Assembly: GCF_946481155.1 (NCBI RefSeq)
Contig: NZ_CAMLMK010000133.1
Location: 1 to 6,305, forward strand
Direction: 5' to 3'
Source of the DNA: an uncultured Flavobacterium sp.
GTDB taxonomy: Bacteria; Bacteroidota; Bacteroidia; Flavobacteriales; Flavobacteriaceae
Length of the DNA: 6,305 nt
Below, in pieces: positions 1-5,028 of this stretch. Every line of letters starts with the position of its first letter. The stretch's first letter is position 1. The notes under the pieces are model-generated. The model was not told where the DNA came from and ran no database searches. It saw only the letters and a program-made list of their open reading frames with translations. The position numbers and the translations under genes are program-made.

Positions 1-333
1 TTTGGCGCCAGTTCGTTTTCACAGGAATTGAACAGCTATACAATTTACAATACGAATCCCTATTATGGGCAGACTACGGTAATTTCCGGAGAGAAATTCA
101 GCGGATTGAATGCCACTTGGATAGAAGTTATCGGCGGGATTAAAGCGGAATTGTTCAATAACCTTTACATGGGCTTTTCGGCTCGCATCAACTATCTGAC
201 ATCCAACAAAAAACCGGATAATTTTGACAACCTGTACATTCCGGGATTCAATCGTACTTATGATGGTAAATTTGGCGTAGGCTTTAATTATACCTTGAGT
301 TATTTTATTCCATTGTATAAGAGTACGAAATAG
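1..333 (+). CDS. DUF6048-like protein, 3' part (5' end outside window)
   Basis: The frame is open from base 1 to the TAG at 331-333, so about 110 C-terminal residues are seen and the true start lies left of the window. A TTG at 28 could be read as a start, but the frame runs on upstream of it and that codon is simply an internal Leu. The sequence alternates polar and hydrophobic residues and is rich in Tyr, Asn and Gly. It ends in a strand-like stretch (GVGFNYTLSYFIPLY), which suggests beta strands of an outer-membrane-barrel-like protein in the cell envelope. It resembles the C-terminus of flavobacterial DUF6048 proteins, which from memory sit near RNA methyltransferase genes. No enzymatic motif is visible. 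Family assignment is moderate; function is unknown. Transcription probably ends at the hairpin that starts about 25 nt after the stop. Confidence 0.7.
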   Translation, partial: FGASSFSQELNSYTIYNTNPYYGQTTVISGEKFSGLNATWIEVIGGIKAELFNNLYMGFSARINYLTSNKKPDNFDNLYIPGFNRTYDGKFGVGFNYTLSYFIPLYKSTK

Positions 334-356
334 AGAACAGAATATAGAGAATAGAA
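332..356. repeat. Short degenerate direct repeat, 14-nt period
   Basis: Two copies of the 11-mer AGAGAA(C/T)AGAA lie at 332-342 and 346-356 and differ at one base. They fill the space between the stop codon at 331-333 and the terminator stem. Low-complexity AGAGAATAG-type strings are, from memory, common between genes in Flavobacterium. No function is claimed. Confidence 0.5.
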
Positions 357-397
357 AAATCCCAAATTCATTTATTTACATCTGAATTTGGGATTTT
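356..397. terminator. Bidirectional intrinsic terminator between convergent genes
   Basis: The arms at 356-370 and 383-397 (AAAATCCCAAATTCA and its exact reverse complement) form a 15-bp perfect stem around a 12-nt loop. On the + strand the stem runs into TTTT then CCTTTTT. On the - strand the CCC/GGG core is followed by ATTTTTCTATT. Both strands therefore carry a U-tract after the stem. The hairpin lies between the stop at 333 (rightward gene) and the stop at 415 (leftward gene), exactly where a shared terminator for convergent genes is expected. Confidence 0.9.
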
Positions 398-414
398 CCT
401 TTTTAAAGAGAACG

Positions 415-648
415 TTATTTTATCTCCTTCACTCCTTTTATAAAAAGCCATTTCATGAACAGTTTTTCGCCTTCACTGGTTTTTACAGCCTGAAATTTCG
501 GTGCCAATAAAGTAGCCACAACAAAAGAGGTTATAGGCAACCAAAGTCCGCTAAGATTTGTAAAAGCATCTGCTAAAAAGCGAATAATAATAAACAATAT
601 GGCAAAGCCAATGAAATTATATACCAGTGATTTTGTTCTTAAAGTCAT
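415..648 (-). CDS. Small two-helix membrane protein, function unknown
   Basis: A 77-residue protein starts at ATG (CAT on + at 646-648) and stops at TTA 415-417. Two hydrophobic segments, about residues 9-29 and 33-51, are joined by a very short turn (NLSG). They make a membrane hairpin with a basic N-terminus (MTLRTK) and a charged C-terminal tail ending KGVKEIK. The tail includes an amphipathic stretch, EKLFMKWLF, that may lie along the membrane. I do not recognise a named family. The gene lies 74 nt downstream of the THUMP methyltransferase on the same strand. No terminator or convincing -7 box lies between them, so it is probably the last gene of that transcript, ending at the 356-397 hairpin. 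The sensible start codon, membrane pattern and terminator placement support a real gene. Confidence 0.8.
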   Translation of the reverse strand: MTLRTKSLVYNFIGFAILFIIIRFLADAFTNLSGLWLPITSFVVATLLAPKFQAVKTSEGEKLFMKWLFIKGVKEIK

Positions 649-661
649 ATCTTGGAGTTAT

Positions 662-682
662 GAATTATAAATTACGGATTAT
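662..682. repeat. Degenerate heptamer tandem repeat (RRATTAY x3)
   Basis: Three adjacent 7-mers, GAATTAT, AAATTAC and GGATTAT, fit the pattern RRATTAY. They lie in the 74-nt spacer between the two leftward genes, just upstream of the small membrane protein start. Strings built on GAATTAC/GAATTAT are, from memory, frequent intergenic sequence in flavobacteria. A chance AT-rich run cannot be excluded. Confidence 0.4.
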
Positions 683-696
683 TAAGTTGGAAAAGT

Positions 697-714
697 GCGA
701 CTGTGACTGCGACT
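697..714. repeat. Hexamer tandem repeat (GYGACT x3)
   Basis: The + strand reads GCGACT, GTGACT, GCGACT in direct succession (on the - strand AGTCGC, AGTCAC, AGTCGC). The repeat begins about 9 nt after the THUMP methyltransferase stop and is more GC-rich than the sequence around it. It is not part of either gene. It resembles the GACTGC/GACTGA strings I recall from flavobacterial intergenic regions. Confidence 0.5.
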
Positions 715-722
715 CCTTCCTT

Positions 723-1886
723 TTAATCATTATTCTGAAACTTCGCACGCTTACTGCCTTCATACATCTCATATTTCACGAAACGCGCTTCCAGTTTTCC
801 GTTGAAAAGCTTTATTTTTCTGGATGGCTTTAGGCCTACGAATTTCAGTGCTTCCAGATTCGCTGTGATGAACCAGGCATTTGTTCCCGGATAACTTTGC
901 TTTAGCGTATCCCCTATTTCTCTGTAAAAACGTTCCATTTCGATGTCCAGACGCTCACCGTATGGCGGATTGAAAACCATATGCAGCGGTCCGCGCGTTT
1001 CTTTTTCGGTATCGAAGAAATTGCGTTCCAGGATTTTTACATATTCATCTAAATTGGCATTTTTGATATTGTCTTTCGCTTTCATTACTGCTGAAGGCGC
1101 TTTGTCATAACCAGTTATCGTATAATGAAACTCTTTTACTTTTTTCAGTAATGAGTTCATAATCTGGTCGAACAAATCATTATCCCAGTCCTTCCAGCGC
1201 TCGAAAGCAAATTCTTTTCGGTTGATGTTCGCAGGAATATTGCAGGCTATCATCGCTGCTTCTGCTAAAATGGTACCGGAACCGCACATCGGATCTATAA
1301 AATCTCCCTGACCGTCCCAACCGGAAAGCAAAAGCATTCCTGCTGCTAAAACTTCATTTATCGGTGCAATATTTGTCGCTGTTTTATATCCGCGGTGGTG
1401 CAAAGAATCGCCGGAACTGTCTAATGAAACGGAACATTGGTCTTTATCGATATGCACGTTAATACGTAAATCAGGAAAATCTTTATCGATGTTTGGACGT
1501 TTGCCGAATTTATCCCTGAACTGGTCCACAATCGCATCTTTCGTTTTCAAGGCCACAAACTGTGAATGGTTGAAATATTCCGAATGCAAAGTAACATCGA
1601 CCACAAACGATTGATGTGCCGACAAATACTCCGACCAGTCAATTCCCTGAATGCCCTTGTACAGGCTAAGTTCATTGTGTGCTCTGAAATAATAAATCGG
1701 TTTCAGGATTTTTAAGGCCGAACGTAATGCTAAATTAGCTTTGTACATAAATCCTTTATCCCCGACAAAACTTACCATTCGGGTACCCATTTCCACATTT
1801 TGCGCGCCTAATTGCTGCAGTTCTTTCGCTAATATTTCTTCGAAGCCAAAAAACGTCTTGGCGATCATCTTAAAATTCTGTTCCAT
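723..1886 (-). CDS. THUMP-domain class I SAM RNA methyltransferase (RlmL/YpsC type)
   Basis: This 387-residue protein probably methylates the exocyclic N2 of a guanosine in 23S rRNA. In E. coli the corresponding domain of RlmL makes m2G2445. It acts in the cytoplasm with S-adenosylmethionine. The N-terminal part opens with KTFFGFEEILAKEL (residues 11-24), followed by a THUMP RNA-binding domain to about 150. That domain closes with the family signature LDSSGDSLHHRGYK (155-168). The methyltransferase domain carries SAM motif I DPMCGSG (198-204), an acidic residue in GYD (259-261), and the catalytic NPPYGERL (306-313). The length matches stand-alone enzymes such as B. subtilis YpsC; the C-terminal RlmK domain of E. 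coli RlmL is absent. NPPY proteins of this type are often mislabelled as N6-adenine DNA methylases, but the THUMP domain argues for RNA. Start: CAT at 1884-1886, preceded by a stop-T-ATG junction. The exact target base is inferred. Confidence 0.93.
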   Translation of the reverse strand: MEQNFKMIAKTFFGFEEILAKELQQLGAQNVEMGTRMVSFVGDKGFMYKANLALRSALKILKPIYYFRAHNELSLYKGIQGIDWSEYLSAHQSFVVDVTLHSEYFNHSQFVALKTKDAIVDQFRDKFGKRPNIDKDFPDLRINVHIDKDQCSVSLDSSGDSLHHRGYKTATNIAPINEVLAAGMLLLSGWDGQGDFIDPMCGSGTILAEAAMIACNIPANINRKEFAFERWKDWDNDLFDQIMNSLLKKVKEFHYTITGYDKAPSAVMKAKDNIKNANLDEYVKILERNFFDTEKETRGPLHMVFNPPYGERLDIEMERFYREIGDTLKQSYPGTNAWFITANLEALKFVGLKPSRKIKLFNGKLEARFVKYEMYEGSKRAKFQNND

Positions 1887-1887
1887 A

Positions 1888-1899
1888 CTATATTTTCAT
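1888..1899 (-). promoter_or_regulatory. Possible three-codon leader mini-ORF before the THUMP gene
   Basis: On the - strand ATG AAA ATA TAG (M-K-I-stop) ends one base before the ATG of the THUMP methyltransferase, giving TAG-T-ATG. The same stop-N-ATG spacing links three real gene pairs in this window, so a ribosome finishing the mini-ORF could re-start on the main gene. In AT-rich leader sequence this may equally be chance. Confidence 0.25.
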
Positions 1900-1937
1900 T
1901 GTAATCCCCAACATTCTAATTTCCGAATTGGATTACA
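1900..1937. repeat. 8-bp perfect inverted repeat in divergent promoter region
   Basis: TGTAATCC at 1900-1907 and GGATTACA at 1930-1937 are exact reverse complements separated by 22 nt. The right arm begins about where a leftward transcript from the 1942-1949 box would start, so the repeat would lie in the 5' leader of the THUMP gene. The right arm also abuts the TTG proposed as the -33 element of the rightward promoter. It could be a leader hairpin or an operator; an arm of this length could also occur by chance. Confidence 0.4.
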
Positions 1938-1960
1938 TCGGCAAAAATACATTAAATTTG
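1928..1960 (+). promoter_or_regulatory. Bacteroidota-type promoter for the methyltransferase-ZIP pair
   Basis: TAAATTTG at 1953-1960 matches the Bacteroidota primary-sigma -7 consensus TAnnTTTG exactly. A TTG at 1928-1930 lies 22 nt upstream, inside the loose spacing described for the -33 element in this phylum. Transcription would start near 1966, leaving a leader of about 25 nt before the ATG at 1992. Confidence 0.6.
1942..1949 (-). promoter_or_regulatory. Bacteroidota-type -7 box for the THUMP gene
   Basis: Read on the - strand this is TATTTTTG, an exact match to TAnnTTTG. No TTG is seen at the preferred upstream distance: the nearest ones lie 11 and 28 nt away, so the -33 element is weak or absent. 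The predicted start near 1936 would give a leader of about 50 nt. The box is only 3 nt from the rightward -7 box. Confidence 0.45.
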
Positions 1961-1991
1961 CAAGATTAATTATCCTCCAACAGAAGAATAC

Positions 1992-2735
1992 ATGTCAGAT
2001 ATACAAAATCGATCAACGGAAAACTGGTTTGCCTCGTGGTTCGACACTCCTTATTACCATATTTTATACAAAGACCGTGATTATGCCGAAGCCCAGCATT
2101 TCATGGACAACCTTACCCATTATTTAAACCTTCCTGAAGATGCAAAGATCCTTGATTTAGCCTGCGGAAAAGGAAGGCACTCAATGTATCTGAATACTTT
2201 AGGATATGATGTAACGGGCGCCGATTTATCTAAAAACAGTATTGAAGCGGCTTCGAAATACGCTAATGAAAAATTACATTTTCAGGTGCACGATATGCGA
2301 GAGCCATTTGAGGAAAAGTTTGATGCGATCTTTAACCTGTTTACCAGTTTTGGTTATTTCGAAAGTGATGATGATAATGTGACAGCGCTGAAAGCAATCC
2401 ACGAAAGTCTTAACGAATATGGTTTTGCAGTGATTGATTTTATGAATGTAAATTATATAATCAATAATCTGGTTCCGGAAGAAGTAAAAACTGTGGAGGG
2501 CATCGACTTCCATATCAAACGCTATGTAAAAGACAACCATATTTTCAAGGAAATTGATTTTGAAGACAACGATCAGAAATTCCATTTCACGGAAAAAGTA
2601 AAAGCCTTAACTTTAAGCGATTTTGAACAGATGATGGAAGAAGCCGGGATTTACCTTTTGGATGTTTTTGGTGATTACAAGTTGCGTAAATTCTATAAAA
2701 ACGATTCAGAACGCCTGATAATGATTTTTAAATAA
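1992..2735 (+). CDS. Class I SAM-dependent methyltransferase, substrate unknown
   Basis: This 247-residue cytoplasmic enzyme has a Rossmann methyltransferase fold. SAM motif I is ILDLACGKGRHS (53-64), followed by the acidic end of strand beta-2 in VTGADLS (74-80, Asp78). A probable motif for the adenine ring lies at QVHDMREP (98-105). The active-site strand is AIFNLFTSFGYF (112-123), and FAVIDFMN (145-152) follows. The N-terminal helix region (NWFASWFDTPYYHILYKDRD, 11-30) and the C-terminal beta strands (VKALTLSDFEQMMEEAGI region) fit small-molecule or peptide methyltransferases of the Methyltransf_25/11 type rather than rRNA enzymes, but the substrate cannot be read from sequence. The ATG at 1992 has no Shine-Dalgarno site, as is normal here. 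One base separates its TAA from the ZIP transporter ATG, so the two are almost certainly cotranscribed and may be translationally coupled. Confidence 0.92.
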   Translation: MSDIQNRSTENWFASWFDTPYYHILYKDRDYAEAQHFMDNLTHYLNLPEDAKILDLACGKGRHSMYLNTLGYDVTGADLSKNSIEAASKYANEKLHFQVHDMREPFEEKFDAIFNLFTSFGYFESDDDNVTALKAIHESLNEYGFAVIDFMNVNYIINNLVPEEVKTVEGIDFHIKRYVKDNHIFKEIDFEDNDQKFHFTEKVKALTLSDFEQMMEEAGIYLLDVFGDYKLRKFYKNDSERLIMIFK

Positions 2736-2736
2736 T

Positions 2737-3432
2737 ATGATGTACTTACTGCCCTTACTGTCGGTAATTTTCGGTTATCTGATCGCAACTTTCATGCGTC
2801 CGAAAAGCAAAAAAAACCTGAAACTACTGCTGGCTTTCAGCGGTTCGTTTTTATTGGCGTTAACGGTTTGTCACCTGTTACCGACTGTCTACGAATCAGC
2901 AATACACGTTGAATCTGATGGCCACACGCATGGCACCATCGGATTTTTTATCATGTTCGGAATCATATTTCAGATTATACTCGAGTATTTTTCACAAGGC
3001 GCGGAACACGGACACGTACACGGACATGATACCATGCACCACATTCCATGGTCATTGTTCCTGAGTTTATGTTTACATGCTTTATTGGAAGGAATGCCTG
3101 TGAGTCATCATCCTGATCTTGCATGGGGAATTGCAGTACACCACTTCCCTATCGCAATAATCCTGACGACTTTTTTCAGCACCTCGCACCTGAATAAATC
3201 TTCTATCTTATTGTTTATGCTTACGTTCGCAGTAATGACGCCATTGGGAACGGTTGTTTCGGAAAAATTGCCGTTTATCACGCATTATTACGCTGAAATT
3301 ACCGCTTTTGTTATAGGGATCTTATTTCATATTTCGTCCACAATTATTTTTGAAACCAGCGACGGACACAAATTCAATATGGCTAAATTATCGGCTATCC
3401 TATTGGGTATTGTATTGGCGTATTTTATGTAA
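2737..3432 (+). CDS. ZIP family divalent metal transporter
   Basis: This 231-residue inner-membrane protein has about eight hydrophobic segments (near residues 3-19, 30-50, 66-84, 103-121, 128-150, 155-175, 183-205 and 215-231), the topology of ZIP (SLC39-like) importers of Zn2+, Fe2+ or Mn2+. TM4 carries HALLEGMP (114-121), the family's HxxxEG metal site. TM5 carries HHFPIA (135-140), a variant of the usual HExPHE. A His cluster at about 91-102 (HGHVHGHDTMHH) sits in a loop before TM4, and further His residues occur at 63-65. Such loops bind or sense metal in many ZIPs. The TM7 segment FHISSTIIFE (197-206) is also family-like. ATG codons at 2737 and 2740 are both possible starts; the first is chosen for its TAA-T-ATG junction with the preceding methyltransferase. 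Which metal is carried cannot be decided from sequence. Confidence 0.92.
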   Translation: MMYLLPLLSVIFGYLIATFMRPKSKKNLKLLLAFSGSFLLALTVCHLLPTVYESAIHVESDGHTHGTIGFFIMFGIIFQIILEYFSQGAEHGHVHGHDTMHHIPWSLFLSLCLHALLEGMPVSHHPDLAWGIAVHHFPIAIILTTFFSTSHLNKSSILLFMLTFAVMTPLGTVVSEKLPFITHYYAEITAFVIGILFHISSTIIFETSDGHKFNMAKLSAILLGIVLAYFM

Positions 3433-3466
3433 AATGGTATGCAATAAACCGTAAGCAAAAACTTTG

Positions 3467-3474
3467 TAACTTTG
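3467..3474 (+). promoter_or_regulatory. Bacteroidota-type -7 box upstream of murQ
   Basis: TAACTTTG matches TAnnTTTG exactly and lies in the 70-nt gap after the ZIP gene, the only sizeable gap in the rightward block. No clear TTG occurs 17-23 nt upstream, so the -33 element is weak. Transcription would start near 3481, inside a small inverted repeat CTAAG-CCA-CTTAG (3478-3490), giving a leader of about 20 nt. Read-through from the ZIP pair is also possible because no terminator is seen. Confidence 0.5.
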
Positions 3475-3502
3475 AACCTAAGCCACTTAGCAATTTAAAA
3501 AA

Positions 3503-4321
3503 ATGTCATTTACCAAAACCACAGAGCAATCCTCAAAATACGAACATCTGGAAAAAATGTCGGTACACGATTTGCTGACCAACATCAACAATGAAGACAA
3601 AACCGTTCCGCTTGCTGTGGAAAAAGCGTTACCTCAAATAGAGACGCTTGTTTCAAAAGTTGTGGAGCAAATGAAAAATGGTGGCCGCTTGTTTTATATT
3701 GGTGCCGGTACTTCAGGACGTTTAGGAATTGTCGATGCTTCGGAATGCCCACCTACTTTTGGTGTACCCTTCGATGTAGTGATCGGATTGATTGCCGGTG
3801 GTGATTCTGCTATCCGTAAAGCTGTGGAATTTGCTGAAGACGACAAAGACCAAGCCTGGAAAGACCTATCCGAATGGAACATAACTGAAAAAGATATTGT
3901 TATTGGAATTGCTGCTTCCGGAACAACCCCTTATGTTATTGGCGGTTTGGAGAAATGCAATGAGAATAATATCCCAACGGGAAGTATTTCCTGTAACGCC
4001 GGAAGTCCGTTATCCCAAACCTCCAACTATCCTGTCGATGTAGTTGTAGGACCTGAATTTGTAACCGGTAGCTCGCGAATGAAAGCCGGGACTGCCCAAA
4101 AACTGGTACTGAACATGATTTCCACTGCCACAATGATTCAGCTGGGAAAAGTGAAAGGGAATAAAATGGTCGACATGCAATTGAGCAATGTAAAACTAAT
4201 TGATCGTGGTGTTCGTATGATCATGGGAGAAATTCCTGTTTCTTATGAAGAAGCTAAAATATTATTAGAAACGCACGGCAGCGTTCGAAAAGCTGTTGAT
4301 TCCTACTCATCTCAAAAATAA
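3503..4321 (+). CDS. murQ: N-acetylmuramic acid 6-phosphate etherase MurQ
   Basis: MurQ cleaves the D-lactyl ether of MurNAc 6-phosphate to give GlcNAc 6-phosphate and D-lactate, a cytoplasmic step in peptidoglycan recycling. The 272-residue protein has a single SIS sugar-isomerase fold. The phosphosugar loop is YIGAGTSGRLG (65-75), followed by DASECPPTFG (78-87) with Glu81, and AGGDSAIRKAVEFAEDD with Glu112. These two Glu residues correspond to the catalytic pair of E. coli MurQ (Glu83 and Glu114) at a constant offset of two. IGIAASGTTPYV (134-145) and VTGSSRMKAGTAQK (187-200) complete the MurQ signature. The last 45 residues form the short helical C-terminal region; the protein is slightly shorter than the roughly 298-residue E. 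coli enzyme. No murP, murK, amgK or anmK lies beside it, so the source of its substrate is not shown. It starts the block that runs to terC. Confidence 0.97.
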   Translation: MSFTKTTEQSSKYEHLEKMSVHDLLTNINNEDKTVPLAVEKALPQIETLVSKVVEQMKNGGRLFYIGAGTSGRLGIVDASECPPTFGVPFDVVIGLIAGGDSAIRKAVEFAEDDKDQAWKDLSEWNITEKDIVIGIAASGTTPYVIGGLEKCNENNIPTGSISCNAGSPLSQTSNYPVDVVVGPEFVTGSSRMKAGTAQKLVLNMISTATMIQLGKVKGNKMVDMQLSNVKLIDRGVRMIMGEIPVSYEEAKILLETHGSVRKAVDSYSSQK

Positions 4322-4336
4322 TTAATTCGAAATACT

Positions 4337-4795
4337 ATGAAAAACCTATTTACTTTACTTTGCCTATTCCTTCTGACTGCAGTTTCTGCACAGAAAATCA
4401 CCATGGAAAGAGGTAAATTCTATCAGGAAGGAAAACAGATTTCATCTTACGAAACTAAAAAATTACTGGCTTCTAATCCTGAAGCATACAAGTTGTTTAA
4501 AGCAGGAAAAAGTAAGGAAGCTCTTGGTGGTGCCCTAATAGGTGTTGGCGGAGCCTTAATTGTTGGTGATGTAATTAAAGGATTGGTTTCCGATGTCCAA
4601 TATCCTTCCGGTTTTACTTATGTTGGTGTGGCTTCTATAGTCGCTTCCATTCCGGTTTTGTCGGGTAAGAATAAAAAAATCCGCGAAGGCGTTGAACTTT
4701 ATAACAAAGGTCTGCAATCCTCAACTGATGCCACCGATTTTAATATGAATATCATTGCCAATGCCAATGGATATGGTATTCGAATCACTTTCTAA
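4337..4795 (+). CDS. Secreted/envelope protein with Gly-rich hydrophobic pair, unknown function
   Basis: This 152-residue protein has a clear Sec signal peptide (MKNLFTLLCLFLLTAVSA, cleavage near residue 18 before Gln). The mature part begins with a polar segment (residues 20-60) containing ETKKLLASNPEAYKLFKAGK. Two Gly/Ala-rich hydrophobic stretches follow, about 64-80 (GGALIGVGGALIVGDVI) and 91-109. A helical segment with ELYNKGL (120-126) comes next, and the protein ends in a strand-like NGYGIRITF with terminal Phe, as in many outer-membrane proteins. I have seen Bacteroidota proteins of this plan but do not recognise a named family. It may sit in the periplasm or in a membrane. It starts 15 nt after murQ and ends one base before the next ATG, so it belongs to the murQ transcript. 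A part in envelope turnover is suggested only by position. Confidence 0.88.
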   Translation: MKNLFTLLCLFLLTAVSAQKITMERGKFYQEGKQISSYETKKLLASNPEAYKLFKAGKSKEALGGALIGVGGALIVGDVIKGLVSDVQYPSGFTYVGVASIVASIPVLSGKNKKIREGVELYNKGLQSSTDATDFNMNIIANANGYGIRITF

Positions 4796-4796
4796 A

Positions 4797-5027
4797 ATGC
4801 ATACAAACAAGCTACTTTTAATGAAAGGCGTGCGCTATTTAGCTTTTGCATTGCCACTTATGTTTATGGGTCCGACGGTAATTTACAGCTCGTTTAAAAA
4901 TGAGGACCATCCTTTTTATGTTCCGATTCTGGGTTTGGGAATTATCTTTTGCATCGGATCGATACTGTTGATGTTCAAAGGCATTATGACCATAATGAAA
5001 AGCTTATTCGATGGAGATAAACAATAA
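4797..5027 (+). CDS. DUF6095-like small inner-membrane protein
   Basis: This 76-residue protein has two hydrophobic helices, about residues 11-31 (GVRYLAFALPLMFMGPTVIY) and 40-62, joined by SSFKNEDHPFY. A short C-terminal tail reads KGIMTIMKSLFDGDKQ. The sequence pattern (KGVRYLAFALPLMFMGP, SSFKN, HPFYVPILGLGI) fits the flavobacterial DUF6095 family as I remember it; its function is unknown. The frame is open further upstream to ATG codons at 4755 and after, but those lie inside the preceding gene and add an unlikely MPMPMDM lead. The ATG at 4797 gives a natural lysine-bearing N-terminus and a TAA-A-ATG junction with the upstream stop. The downstream gene follows with the same one-base spacing. 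It is probably cotranscribed with murQ. Confidence 0.88.
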   Translation: MHTNKLLLMKGVRYLAFALPLMFMGPTVIYSSFKNEDHPFYVPILGLGIIFCIGSILLMFKGIMTIMKSLFDGDKQ

Positions 5028-5028
5028 T

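Noticed and set aside
627..833. A rightward open frame containing a CDCDCDS stretch
   Set aside because: The Cys-Asp repeat is only the hexamer repeat at 697-714 read in frame; the rest is antisense to the THUMP gene end.
723..1886. Reading the NPPY methyltransferase as a DNA adenine methylase of a restriction-modification system
   Set aside because: The THUMP domain, the SGDSLHHRGYK signature and NPPYGERL identify the RlmL rRNA group; no restriction gene is nearby.
1741..2127. A 128-codon rightward open frame across the divergent promoter
   Set aside because: It overlaps the start of the THUMP gene antisense and the start of the methyltransferase out of frame, covers both -7 boxes, and its translation shows no domain-like pattern.
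2274..2585. A 103-codon leftward open frame
   Set aside because: It is antisense to the interior of the SAM methyltransferase, whose motifs are intact.
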